NCBI GenBank assembly: GCA_036346275.1
Contig: CM070715.1
Span: forward strand, 76,557,667 to 76,621,666
Source: Otatea glauca
Lineage: Eukaryota > Streptophyta > Magnoliopsida > Poales > Poaceae
DNA length: 64,000 bases
Reading direction: 5' to 3'
The notes below the pieces were generated by a model. The model did not search any database. It was not told the origin of the DNA and worked only from the letters and a program-made list of their open reading frames with translations. The position numbers and the translations under genes were made by a program. Positions 46,571 to 58,042 of this stretch are shown piece by piece. Positions within the stretch are counted from its first letter, which is position 1, and each line of letters opens with the position of its first letter.

Positions 46571-48069
46571 GATTTCAAGGTCCTTACCTGGATGCGCTTC
46601 GTGCAGGCAGAAGTGGCAAGCTAGGTTCACAGAACTTGATGAACCACAAACGGAGAAAGAGACCGCCTGTGTCTATTTTTGGGTCTTGGCTGAAAATGTG
46701 GAAGCTATCCCGAAGTCTGGGAGGCTGAGTATCAGGAGGTCTTCAGGAGGACTTGTCCGGTCTTTCATTTCCCATAATTTGGAATTGAGGAAACTAACGA
46801 CGAAAAAACCTCTGCCTAGGTTGCTCTCCTACAAGGTGCCCCTGCACATAGATCAAGTCCTTGACTATGACCCTCCGGATGACGGACCTCCTACCCTAGC
46901 AGGTCACCTGAGCGGGTCATCATAGCGATGTCAGGGGGAGATGTCCGCCGTGTCCTCAGAGGATGAATGGCCAAGGCGTCATGTGTACGCCTGGCTGCTC
47001 CGGGGTCATGGACGGGGTCACACCACCATGTCGTTCAGCCCTCTACAGGCTGGAATAGAGACCGAGATAGGTCTCCACAGGAGAACATCGGGCTGGGACG
47101 TGCCGCCCATGGGGATGAGATACCAGCAACGCCAACAAAGCCGCTGGACAGGCTGTGGGGAGCAGCTGACAAGTGACAACCGTCACAGTACAAGACACCA
47201 AAGGAGCTAGCCACCTGTGCTTTCGGATGACAGAGGATTCGCAGAGGCATAAGATCACGATCACCAATCGCGCGACTGCTGAAGGAAAACGACCTGTCCC
47301 CGCGAGGCAGCGACGAGGCTGGACAAGAGAAACAACCGTAACGCGCCTTCCCAGCAGATGAAAAAGCTCTGTCCTCCCAAGTTCGATCGGAACTTCCACC
47401 GGTTGAGCAATTGTTACCTCGCAGGCTCAATGCTACTCCTATTGATTGCACACGCTATGACCCCATGACGGAGGAATTACACTATTACAGGGACCATTTG
47501 CACGAAGTCAGGGACGTCTGATTTCTCTGAGCTGACTGGGCGGGAATGTTCAGCACCAGACCGGTCTTCCCAATGACCTTGGGGAGGACCAACAAAAGCA
47601 AACGCAGGAAGAGGAAGTAGGTCAATGCAAAATGACCACTTTTTGTCGGTCCATCAAGGTTGGGCTACACGAGCCGCTTCTGCAGGATGAACCAAATCCG
47701 AAAGCTAACAAAACAGCAGGGGGACAGGCTCCGCACAGACGCAGCGTGAGGCTAGCCAACAAAAACAAAGCCAGGCTCACATTAACCAAGAAAGCGCAGC
47801 ACCAACTTGCCAAGAAGCTCGGTCTGCTGGCACCCAACAGCAAACATGGATGATGATGCGGCCATGCAGTGCTACCTTTCCATCTTCAAAAAGCCCCTAA
47901 CCTCGGAGATCATGGAGACAATTACCGATCTTGTTGGCATGCTAGACAAGGTAGATCTGGCAAAGGCCGTGGGTTCCCCCTCTTGGGAAATCCTGGAAGC
48001 ATGACTAGCTTTCCCCTGTCTTTACCCTTGCTGGGGTCTCTCTCTAGAGTCTATGCATGGTTTTTCTAC

Positions 48070-48459
48070 GAGCTCTTTTACAGTGGATTAAAATCAATAT
48101 AAGCCGTCCATTCCTTTGAATCTAATGGTTGAGATCAATTTAGATCTAGTTATACTACCACCTGTAGTATTGGTAGTAAAATTGAAAAAGGGGTAAAAGG
48201 GTAAAAAATTCCGTCATACTATCTGTCCTCTACGGTAAAACATGTCCTGTGATCTTGATGAATGACGGATGAATGGATAAGAAGTCTTTGAAGATCAATA
48301 GGTATTCGGTGAATCCAAAACTGTAAACGAATTAGGAAAAATCTAAAATACCCCTGATAAATGGATAGAAAAAGTCTAAAATACCCTTGAGAATAGATGG
48401 TTATATTTGATTTCTACTACCACTACTTACTACCTATGTAATTCACGGTAAAATTTCTC
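48070..48459. mobile_element. Probable MITE between LINE ORF1 and ORF2
   Basis: Roughly 390 bp of AT-rich sequence replaces the short LINE inter-ORF spacer. Its left end GAGCTCTTTTACAGTGGATTA and the reversed right end GAGAAATTTTACCGTGAATTA are imperfect inverted repeats. A TACTACCACCTGTAG / CTACTACCACTACTTACTAC pair lies inside. The flanks (TTTTTCTAC and CTTTCTATG) are similar but not identical, so the TSD and superfamily are unproven. Confidence 0.5.
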
Positions 48460-49452
48460 CTTTCTATGTGCTGTGTCGGGCTTTTGCTTCATTGCTATAG
48501 ACCGTCCTTGGCGCTAAGTCACCGATTGTGTACTCCGGAGGGTCCTCTGCACTTAATATGCAGGACTCGTTGTATCACTCTACCAAGTAATGGAAATGAT
48601 GTACTTCTTCACAGGATCGCAGCATACAGGTCCTCTGCACTTAACATGCTGCAGGGTTCCGGATCAGGGAAGCGTACAGGTGTTTGGACGACTGACAGCA
48701 TGTCACAACAAAACTGTTGGCTATTGAATTGGAATGTGCGTGACCTCAATTGTGCCGCAAAAAGGGAGGTAGATCAAACAAACAAGAGCCACTGTTGTCT
48801 GCCTGCAGGAAACAAAGCTACAGCACCTCGATGACAGAATCGTAAAGGGAATTATGGGCGCCAGTTTCACAGATAGTTACTGCTTCTAGAAGGAGGACCT
48901 CGATGACATGAGTATTACTGACTGGACAGATGCCTCATGAAAATTACTCAGGACAGGACAAGAATGCCAGATTTCGAACAGACGATGCGGCAGGCTTGGA
49001 TTGGAAGAGAGCAGTTCGATCTCAGGTGCACTCAAAAGATTGCCGCTGAGATCATATTTCAGCTTGATAAGGCGCAGGAGGACAAACAGCTTTCGCCATC
49101 AGAAAGAGCCCTGCAGGGCAGACTCAAGCACAGATTGCTAGGGCTGGCTGCAATACAAAGATTTAGATGCAGGCAACGATCGCGTTTGACCTACATCAGA
49201 GAGGGAGACGCGAACACAAGATTTTTTCACATCAAGTTAATGCTCGCAGGCGGAAGAATCATTTCCAGACCATATCCACAGATAGGGGCATTCTTCACAG
49301 CAAAGAGGAGAAACAGGAAGAGCTCGTAATTTTTTTCCGTCTCCTAATAGGTACTAAGATGCAGAGGCCGCACACACTCAACTGGAACCAGCTTAACTTA
49401 CCACAGACCGACCTGAGCCGGCTAGAGGAACTTTCGATATAGATGAGCTTAG

Positions 49453-49634
49453 TGATAGAATTAATATTGTAATTAGGAAAGTTTATTTTGGAAAAGTTTA
49501 TTTTGGAAAGTGTTGAATCTGTTAAGATTAGGAGTTCGGATTGCTATCCAAATCAGTATGTAATTTGTAGTATAAATAGCAATGAAAAATCGCAGTTGCG
49601 TAGGTTAACAAAAAAATTTCTGACTGTTCCAACA
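49453..49634 (+). repeat. 5' LTR of non-autonomous element copy 2
   Basis: 182 bp, with GTATAAATAGC near 49570 as a TATA box. Confidence 0.85.
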
Positions 49635-49639
49635 ATTGA

Positions 49640-50110
49640 TATTAGAGCTTAAGATTTTGGATCAACCCGCTGCCTTCGGGAGGAGGAGGGGGCGGCACCC
49701 GAGGACGGCAAGGCGCCGGGATGATCGGCTAGCTGCCGGAGAAGGCCGTCACGTTCGTCAACAACCCGAACAGGATGCGGCGAGCGTACGACGCCATGAA
49801 GTGGGAGCTGAAGAAAGCGCTCGGGTGTTGGCGCTACTACATCTCGCCAGAGGCCGGTATGAGCTGGTGCGAGAAGATATTTGCATGTCGCGAAGCAGCC
49901 CATGCCCGTGGGGGTGACGGAGGCGGCGATGCCGCTTGTGTGGAAGGGAGCCAAGGCCGGCAAGATTCTCGTCTCCAAGGCCGCGGCGATCAAGGAGCAG
50001 CAAGGAAAGCTACGTACGTGCGGCTGGGAAGCTACGTTGCGTGCAGCTGTGCAAAAAGAAAAGCCAAGCTCCAGAAGTCATGTGCTAAAGCAAACAAGAA
50101 ATTCTAGCGG
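49640..50110 (+). other. GC-rich payload of copy 2
   Basis: One frame reads EKAVTFVNNPNRMRRAYDAM, then KWELKKALGCWRYYISPEAG, before the coding-like wording moves to another frame with PMPVGVTEAAMPLVWKGAK. The balanced amino-acid content suggests a captured, frameshifted host-gene fragment. I cannot name the donor gene. Confidence 0.4.
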
Positions 50111-50662
50111 CACATTATATGGAGCACTGTAGCACGCGAGAAAACAAGAAAAAGAACGACGGCAGTGCGGCTTCAGGAGATCGGTTCCGTGAGAGTGTGA
50201 GACAGCAATAGCTCCGAGGCGGTGTTCTTCGTCGCGCCAAAAGTTCGAGCGGGTTCGTCCAAAGTCGTATCTGTCAAAGTCGACTCTAGGGCGTTACGGA
50301 GATGTGCTCGTCGTCTTGATTTAAGTAAGAAAAGCTTAGGATGTTGAGGAGTTGTGGTCGTCATTCTAGATGTGTGTGCGTATGAGAGTTCTTACAGGTG
50401 TGTCTAAGTTTTCTTGTAGGTAAGCTCTAATGCAAGTCTGTGTCACCGTCAAGTTGTGTTACCGATGAAAAGACAGTTGGAGCTGAAGCAAAAGATCGTA
50501 ATCGTCGGCGAGGTGCGTCACCGGTGGTATGGCTAGCAAGAAAAAGGCGGAACTCTTTGGAGATGCGTTCACCATCTTGTGTAGAGTATGAGTTAGGCAA
50601 ATCTTAGTTGAGATCGATTGCCTCAATAAGTTAGAGTTCAGTTACAAGATTAAGGGGGTGAT

Positions 50663-50856
50663 TGATAGAATTAATCTTGTAATTAGGAAAGTTTGTTTTG
50701 AGAAAGTTTAGCTTGGAAAGTGTTGAGTCTGTTAAGATTAGGAGTTCGGATTGCTATCCAAGTTAGTATGTAATCTCTAGTATAAATAGCAATGAAAAAC
50801 TAGAAAAGACTGAGTAGTTGCGTAGGCCAATAAAAAATTTCCTCACTGTTCCAACA
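50663..50856 (+). repeat. 3' LTR of non-autonomous element copy 2
   Basis: 194 bp, preceded by the purine tract TAAGGGGG. Confidence 0.85.
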
Positions 50857-51284
50857 CTTAGGGAGGTGGTCTTCTCCATGCTGGCCAAAAAAGCTCCATG
50901 GCCGAAAAAGCTCCAGGTCCGGATGGATTCATAGGGTTATTCTAAAGCAATGTTGGGGGATTATTAAGGAGGACCTAATGGCAGCTATCTACCACATGTT
51001 CAGTCTTAATTGTCTGTGGTTCAGTCTTAATTGAAGACATATTCATCTTCCCAACTCGGCCAACATAGTATTAATCCCCAAGAAACAAGATGCGGCGAGG
51101 GTTTCAAATTATAGACCAATCAGTCTTATTCACAATGTCGGGAAGATCTTCTCTAAACTCCTCACAAATAGACTGGCCCTTTGCTTCATGACATGATACC
51201 CAGCCACCAAAGCGCGTTCATCAAAAATAGGTCCATCCACGATAACTTTCTCTACACCAGCAACCTCATTCGCACCTTGTACAC

Positions 51285-51508
51285 TTTGGAGATAACTCAA
51301 TATCTCAACTTACCATATCTTTTGGTTTTATCCAAATAGGTTGTTAGTCCAAGTCTTCTACAATTAGGACTCTTGTGGCTATATAAGCCAACCCCCAATA
51401 CATGTAAACATGGAAGCGTTATAGTGGATTGTTTTCCGTGGGTTTTTCTGCAAGGGTCTTTTCATATTAAATCTTGTCTCTAATTATTTTGTTATGCTAA
51501 CCCTAACA
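51285..51508 (-). mobile_element. Short solo LTR in LINE RT
   Basis: A 224 bp insertion between codons for IRTLYT and KKRMAFFIKLD, flanked by identical TACAC (51280-51284 and 51509-51513). On the minus strand it begins TGTTAGGGTTAGC, contains GGCTTATATAAGCC as a TATA region, and ends ATCTCCAAA. The start, promoter, length and 5 bp TSD fit a solo LTR, though the expected CA end is not perfect. Confidence 0.7.
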
Positions 51509-52849
51509 TACACTAAAAAAAGGATGGCATTCTTCATAAAATTGGATATCGCAAGAGCTTTTGATTCAGTAAGTTGGGAGTACCTGCTAGAGCTATTGCA
51601 GCACATGGGGTTTGGGCAGAGATGGAGGGATTGGATTGCTACGATACTCGCCTCCTCCAATTCAAGGATACTACGCAATGGCATCCCAGGAGTTTATATT
51701 CCCCACAGGAGAGGGCTCCGGCAAGGGATCCAATATCTCAGATGCTATTCATATTGGCCATTGAGCCCTTGTAGAGACTTCTGGATAGTGCAGATTCACA
51801 AGGACTCATCACTCCCATCCCATGAAGATCGGCAAAGTTACGGGTATCCTTGTATGCTGACGACGTCGCCATTTTTCCTAACCCAAATACTCAGGATTTG
51901 CAAGCGATTCATACAATTTTAGACATGTTCGCGCGGGGGGGGGGAATAGGGCTACACGCAAACATTCAAAAAAGTGATGTGTATCCCATAAGATGCGAGG
52001 ACCTAGATCTGGGGCGATCCTATAGGACTTCTCAGCCCAGATAAAGAGCTTCCCCTGCAGGTACCTAGGACTCCCGCTGCGATAGACAAAACTCAAAAGA
52101 ATGGATGCGCAGCCACTCATTGATAGAGTTCATCATAGGTTGTTGAGTTGGAAAGGGAGACTTCTCTCCAGGGCGGGTAGGGTCATTCTCGCGAACTCAG
52201 TCCTCACTTCAATGGCGGTCTACCATATGACAGAGTTTGAGCTTAACAAATAGACAATCAAAAGGCTTGACAGGCTTAGAAGAAGCCTTATTTGGAGAGA
52301 TGAACAGGACTGCACGGGAGGCCACTACCTAGTAAACTGGAAAAAAGTGTGTAGACCCAAGATTCTTGGAGGCCTTAGGGTAAAAGACCTAGCCAAATTT
52401 GGCCGAGCGCTCAGACTTCGATGGCTCTAGTACGAATGGAAAGACCACCGAAGGCCTTGGGTTGGATAGTCAATGCCCTACGATGAGATCGATCGCAACC
52501 TCTTCGGTGCAAGCATGGAAGTTGTACTTGGAAGTAGGACTACATCAAAATTCTGGACTTCTAGATGGCTCTAGGGATCCTCTCCTAGGGAGTTGGCACC
52601 AGCATGCTTTCGCCTGGTTTCAAGATAGGGTGGTACAGTGCATCAAGAACTCTTGACGAACAACTAGCTTCGACCGCTTCGACAGGTCACAACACAGGAT
52701 CAATTAGATCAATTCATATGCTTATGGCAAGCCATCCAAAACATTACCTTACAGTCGCAGGTACAGGACGATATCATCTGGAAATGGATTGCAAATGGCA
52801 AGTACTCCGCCAAATCAGCGTACAACATGCAGTTCCTTGGCTCGGTGTG

Positions 52850-52903
52850 GAATCATGATTACAAACTCATTTGGCGGAATCATGATTACAAACTCATTTG
52901 GCG
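52850..52903 (+). repeat. 27 bp tandem duplication in LINE ORF2
   Basis: Two identical 27 bp units (52850-52876, 52877-52903) starting GAATCATGATTAC. In frame, repeating NHDYKLIWR. Confidence 0.9.
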
Positions 52904-53739
52904 ATCCAATACAGAAAACATGTACAAGTTCTTCACATGGCTTCTTCTTCAGGGGAGAATTCTAACAGCAGACAGGTTGGCAACTAGGGGCGGCCGCATA
53001 GTACTTTTTGTCCATTATGCGGATCCAAACTGGAGATAGCCACTCACCTATTCATTCGATGTCCATTTGCGAGACAGGTCTGGTGAGGGGTTTGGAATTT
53101 CATGAGCTTCCATCCGCCCGACTCACAATTACACCAAGCTACACACACTGTTTCCTGATGGTGCCAGCAAGTTAGGGACCATTTGACGCATCACAGGAGA
53201 AAGGACGTAGATGGTCTACTCATATACGATTTCTGGAACATTTGGAAAGAAAGAAACAATAGGATCTTCAATTCTTCGTATCGAATGACACAAAACATCA
53301 GTGCAGACATCACGCAGGACATACACAACTAGAAGTCGGCAATTGTGTTTTCAATACTTCCAACCACGGCTGACGGCATGTAGCCTGCACCTTCCCGCCG
53401 GCTCACAGCTCCTTCGTTGCCTCGGATAGCTCTCCATCCTCCGGGATAGTTACTCTATTTCATCAACCAATGTTCTCTGATGTTGTGACCTTCTAGGTTG
53501 TTTCTTTAATAATCGTTGCCCGCTCAAACTGTTTTTCTATTGCCATTGCCCTTCTTTAATGCAAAGCATATCTCCTGCCAGTTCTTTCAAAAAAAGTGTC
53601 AAATTATAGTACCTATTTATCATACTTAATAACATAAACATATTAAATTTAAATTCATATTATAAATTAGGTAATAACTAGAAAACCATAGAGTATATTA
53701 AAGGATATTGATGTTTTATCAGATTGCTATTTTGTTGAT

Positions 53740-53917
53740 TTGTTGGATATCTTCACGATATCCTACCAAATACGGATACGGAGTGGGTATTGTTCTTCCC
53801 ATATCCTAACTTATATTTTATGGATACGGATTAGGACTAAAAACAGTATTTTGTGTGGATTTGTTTTAGATACGATGTTGAATCGAGCGAGAATTATCCG
53901 CCCCATTTTCATCCCTA
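53740..53917. mobile_element. Partial hAT-type MITE
   Basis: Ends CCCCATTTTCATCCCTA at 53917, matching the inverted terminus class of the element at 36681 (TAG.GATGAAAA when reversed), and contains GGATACGGA words. The left terminus is missing. Confidence 0.55.
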
Positions 53918-55544
53918 GTAGTAGTCCATGCAAGTCGACAAATGTGAGTGGAACTCTAATTTCATTTTACTAGCTAGTGTCAGGTGCGTACCCAACGGTA
54001 GGACAGCCAGGGCTAGAGCCCACCCTACCACTGGCTGGACGGTGGATACCTCCTCAAGCACGTGCATCTATCTCTAGAGAAAGTGAGCTATCAAGTCTCA
54101 AGATAAAAGAAACTAGTCCCACCCTCTATCTTAGACCTAGATCCACTACTTGCTAGTGTCTCATATATCTATACTTCTGTTGTGTCGTATTTCCATGGGC
54201 TTGCTTGCCCTTTGTCTGTACTTCTGTTTGACCACTTGTTAGGTTAGATGAACACACGAGACACTGAGGATCCAGGAGAGGTTGTAAGATCGAGGATGCC
54301 GACTAGAAGGGGGTGACTAGGTGGTTTTAAAAATCATCTCTTAAAACCTTTTTGGCCAAAACCGAGCTTTTATGCGGAAGCGTAAATCAAAGTGGTTTTG
54401 TCCAAATAAAACCTAAATGTGACTAGTTTCAACTATATGCACCAACAACCTAAGTCTATGATCAAGGTTTGCAATTCTAGGTAGATAAGCAAGCAATTCA
54501 ATTCTATGAATGTAAATTGCAATAATGTAAATGAGCAACAGGAAGCAAACCAAAGAATGACACAATATTTTTACCGTGGTGTTCGAGACTTGCCGGTCTC
54601 TCTTAATCCATGTTGAGGTAAGCCCAAACGAATTGGATCAGCTTCACAAATTAAGCCAAGCACCTCAATTCCACTAGTGGTAGCTCTTGCTCCCTCCGGG
54701 TAGGTGAGCTCCAACCTTCACAACTCGTTGGGTCTTCTCACAACCTTCTTGAGAAGATCACCGGACCACAACACCTCTACACCATCTAGGTGTTTCCAAA
54801 CACCAAGAGTAATAGGTCAAGCCTCTTGCTTGATCCTCAAAAAGTGCAACACATGCACATGGATACTAAATCCTTCTCTAGATGCAACACATGCACATAG
54901 AGCTCTTCTCTCCTTGCTCACAAGGTGCAACACATGCATAATTGAGAGGAGAGGTTTGCACTAGCTCAAGAGAAAGCAAATGGAATGCCAAAGAATCAAC
55001 ACATGAATACTTTAGCTCAAATCACTCAAACAAGGCTCTATGAGCTCTTGAGATTTTGCTCCCAGTGTATGCCTTAAATAGGTACAAGAGATGCAGCAAA
55101 ACCTCCCCTATTCGACCTTTTATAAAGTCCCTCAAAGAAAACTAACCGTTGGAACAAAATCAACTGAAAAAACCCAATTCATACATTCTGATTTACTCAA
55201 TTCAGATATTCTCAACGGTCACTAGCTGTTACATGCCAAATTCGGACATTCCGAATACCCAAATTCAGACATTTTGAATTCTAACTCCAAAACACAAGTC
55301 CTACCAAAATATCCTAAAATCAAATTCGGACATTCTGTTTTACCCAATTCGAACATTCTCATAACACGATACAAAAATGATCATAACTTTTTATTCTAAA
55401 GTCCGATTTAGGTGATCTTGGACTCTATAGAAAGCTTATCAAGAGGGCTACAAATTTCACCAATTTTCAAGATCTAAGAAACCATAGATATTTTCATGGA
55501 ACACTACTATAACAATTACACTCTTTGGAATAAAGCTACCTGCC
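53918..55544. other. Non-coding repeat-like region
   Basis: No gene. From about 54290 the text GGATGCCGACTAGAAGGGGGTGA and a later ACCGTGGTGTTCGAGAC are, as I recall, common in dispersed grass repeats, but I cannot assign a class. CATTCTGA-type words (ATTCGGACATTC and variants) recur about seven times between 55185 and 55360. Confidence 0.4.
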
Positions 55545-55935
55545 TAAAAGGGCGGTACTACCGACTGGCGGTAGTACTGGCTACTACATGGCGGTAATGT
55601 CGAAAATCCAAACTCAGGAAAAATCCAATCGAATACATGCTCTGGGAAATATGTACCAGCAGCTAGGCAGCGGTACTACCGGACCAGTGGTAGTACCGGC
55701 CCACAAATACGGTAGTGACAGAATTTAAATCACAGGAAAAAATAAGCAACACATGCTGTAGAATATCACTACCGCACACAAGGGACGATACTACTAACTT
55801 GCGGTAGTACCGGCTTCAACACAGCGGTAATGCCATCCTGAAGGAATTTTCAAGAAATACATTCTCTGGAAAATATCTACCTCTCCCAGGAGGTGGTGCT
55901 ACCAACTCACGGTAGTACCGGCCTTATAAGGCGGT
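55545..55935. repeat. Four-fold repeat with a CGGTAGTACCG palindromic core
   Basis: A GGTACTACCG ... CGGTAGTACC-like pair of inverted words recurs at about 55553, 55670, 55786 and 55890, spaced 104-117 bp. Each is followed by a CGGTA(A/G)TG segment and an A-rich stretch. The units are diverged. Confidence 0.7.
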
Positions 55936-58042
55936 AGTGCCAGTTCCTGCGAAAACAAGATGATTTCACAAAGAAATTTTCTCCAATCCAACAAGAGCAA
56001 ATATTGAGCTATGTGATGATCAACTCATGATCAAAATAATTTGCAAATTCTAGTCACATGCCCCAAAGAGAAATGCATGAGTTTCAATTTATTTGTAAAA
56101 CACATTCACAAATATTAGCTTTATGCAACAAACAACAACCAAGAAGAGCAAATGCATTATCCTCGACTATTTGCAAAACACATTCATAAATATCGACACC
56201 TTGCACAAGAAACAACCAATTAAAGATTGAGATAGGGCAAGCATGATTGAGACTCAAACACCAAGACATGACCCCTCTTAATAGTATGGCAAACTAAACT
56301 AGCAATCCGGTCTCCTATCTAAACACCGAGACCGGTAAAAGATTAGGAACATATCCTTAACCCCTATACTAATTATACCTTTGCCTTGCGCATCCACTTG
56401 GAGCTTTCACTTGACGGCGATCATCTTCTCTCCAAGTGCGGATCCTCGTCTTGTTCATCAACACATGATGAACTCTCTTTATATCAGGATCTTATCTTGA
56501 TGCTCATCAACACATGATGACATCTTTCATCCCAAACCTTGATTTGATGACCATCAACACATGACGTCATCCAAAGTCTTTATCATCCTTGGACTTAACC
56601 TATTTCACCAACTCATGGAAGATATTAGTCAAACATATTTGGTTGTCCCTAATCATCAAAGCACACCATTAACACATAATGGAGAGCCTAGATATTTTGA
56701 TCTACTTCTTTGATGATTGGCGACAACCCAATTACCACTTAATTGAATTTAAATTGATTTGAGTATATTTCAACTACTAAAGCTTCATATATTCAATGGA
56801 TGTGTCTCAAGGTGTAGATCACTGATATAACAAATCTGGTTGTCATTAATCAACAAGGCATACCGTTAACACATAATAGATGGCCTAGATCTTTCAATCA
56901 AATCTTTGATGATTTACGACAACTCAATTTGCAAGATAATTGCATATGAATATATTTCAACCATACAAGTTTTATATACTCAATTAATGTGTTTCAAAGT
57001 AATGATCCTCAATATATTTGGCAAGAGGAAAGGGATCAATATTAATGAAACCATCAAACACTAGTATAGTGCCCTGTCTTCCGGTTTTCTTTTCCCAGCA
57101 CGTAATATATGGTCTTTTCCTTTTCTAGAACGTTTATTTCCTTTTTCTTAATTCCAGGACATTTGTTTCCTTTTCCTTGAGATGATGCTGGAGGTGGGGG
57201 GAGATCTGTTGTGGGCCACAGGGATGAGTTAGACACATTAAACAATGGCCATCGGATGTGGGTGAGTAAAGCTGAGGAAAGATCTGAGAGGTTAATTTTG
57301 ATGGAGGCAAGTTTTTGGGGACGTTTCGCAGGGTGCATGAAGGTTGGACCATCTCTAGTGGGGTGCATTATTTGGGGTGGACGTAGAAAAGAATGCTTAG
57401 ATGCATTATAAAGGGGTATAGATAGAGTACTCCATTTACATGTGTGCATATGTGTGTGTATGAATTTGGAACGATATGCACATATTCAACTTGAAATTAT
57501 TTTAGACTTTATCCTATATTTAAATCATCATGAGTATATTACAACTATACAAGTTTCATATGCTCAACGGATTTGTTTTAAAGTAATGATCCTTGGTATA
57601 TAGAATGATGAAAATGGATTAATACTATTGAAACTTCAAGATAAAGAATGAACTCCCCCTGAATATGTGTATTAATGCATATATGTAAATGGAAACATAT
57701 ATATATATGTAAAGACGATCATCGAATTAATCATCACAAGACATGTTGCAGCCAAGTCGGATCTAAAAGATATTGCCCGCATAACACCAAAATTATGGGA
57801 AGATATGTCAGCATCTTATTCCTTTTCTGAGATGGAGGAATTTGTCAGGATCGAAGCACATGTTACTCATCAGTCATCACGCCGTCTGAGCACAGCCAAA
57901 TACCCGAGGCGCCTCCTCGTCCATCGCATATCGCCCCGAATCCCAGTTTGTTTTCTGCTCCTCCAACAAGGCGATAAGCCGCAGCCGGCTTCCCCCCTGT
58001 AAGTTCCATTCTTTCTTCCTGCAACCTCCGCCGTCGTTGGCA
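55936..58042. other. Region upstream of the intact UGT
   Basis: AT-rich, no supported gene to about 57700. A repeated segment about half-way (CATCAACACATGATGA around 56455-56575; CATCAAAGCACACCATTAACACATAATGGA at 56656 versus AACAAGGCATACCGTTAACACATAATAGA at 56852) is dispersed-repeat-like. The UGT promoter should lie in the last few hundred bases. CATATATATATATG at 57697 is the only TATA-like sequence, about 340 bp before the ATG, so its role is unsure. Confidence 0.4.

Larger units (their letters stand above)
38818..48004 (+). pseudogene. LINE ORF1, split and broken
   Basis: In LINEs this protein binds RNA. The N-terminal fragment has two CCHC-like knuckles, CYRCLTSDHFIASC and CLWCRASGHKARWC, typical of plant LINE ORF1. 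A later segment (39690-40027) includes RYVAVLVTLGDQETS, RRDDFNVAVS-like NRDDFNVAVS and FLEEEID, a DUF4283-type region. After removal of the copia element and one TSD copy, the reading continues at 46571. The C-terminal piece (about 47730-48004) contains RRSVRLANKNKARLTLT and LAKKLGLLAPN, then FKKPLTSEIMETITDLVG in a shifted frame, the usual plant LINE ORF1 ending. Many frameshifts and stops make it non-functional. Confidence 0.75.
49453..50856 (+). mobile_element. Non-autonomous LTR retrotransposon, copy 2
   Basis: LTRs 49453-49634 and 50663-50856 (TGATAG...CCAACA) flanked by a perfect CTTAG TSD (49448-49452, 50857-50861). The LTRs differ by several substitutions and indels (182 versus 194 bp), so this copy is older than copy 1 at 16504. 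The primer site is degraded (TTGATATTAGAGC). The 3' internal part from about 50340 onward is clearly homologous to 17770-18080 of copy 1 (GTTGAGGAGTTGTGGTCGTC, GGCGAGGTGCGTCACCGGTG). The 5' payload (49650-50100) is GC-rich and not shared. No retrotransposon proteins are encoded. It interrupts LINE ORF2. Confidence 0.9.
48660..53040 (+). pseudogene. LINE ORF2 (endonuclease/RT) remnant
   Basis: The start of an apurinic-type endonuclease is seen as CWLLNWNVRDLNCAAKRE (48715), then most of that domain is missing: the sequence jumps near 48890-48940 to the pre-RT region (QRFRCRQRSRLTYIREGDAN, FFHIK). After the LTR element it continues (FSMLAKKAPWP) into RT: NSANIVLIPKK-like wording near 51060, FIKLDIARAFDSVSWEYLLELL (51533), HRRGLRQG and YADDVAIFPNP (51853). 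Later come LINWKKVC-like NWKKVCRPK (52338) and the zf-RVT part FFTWLLLQGRILTADRL (52933). A 27 bp duplication lies at 52850-52903. Stops and frameshifts are numerous. It would have nicked and copied LINE RNA when intact. Confidence 0.8.
38818..53596 (+). mobile_element. LINE retrotransposon with nested insertions
   Basis: Colinear remains of a plant L1-type LINE: ORF1 with a zinc knuckle (38818), a DUF4283-like part (39690-40027 continuing at 46571), an ORF1 C-terminus (to 48004), an endonuclease start (about 48715), RT (51523-52100, YADD at 51853), a zf-RVT-like C-terminus (52915-53000), and a 3' tail ending CTTTCAAAAAAA near 53596. Interruptions are a copia element (40028-46570), a non-autonomous LTR element (49453-50856), a solo LTR (51285-51508), a probable MITE (48070-48459) and an unexplained block (39070-39689). 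The 5' end is truncated. No TSD was established. Confidence 0.8.

Noticed and set aside
53597..53611. LINE target-site duplication (TATAGTA-like words at 38806 and 53605)
   Set aside because: The two sequences are similar but not identical and not exactly at the truncated 5' junction and the A-tail, so no TSD is claimed.
57054..57449. 131-codon minus-strand open frame
   Set aside because: Low-complexity sequence with no recognisable domain and no supporting neighbours.
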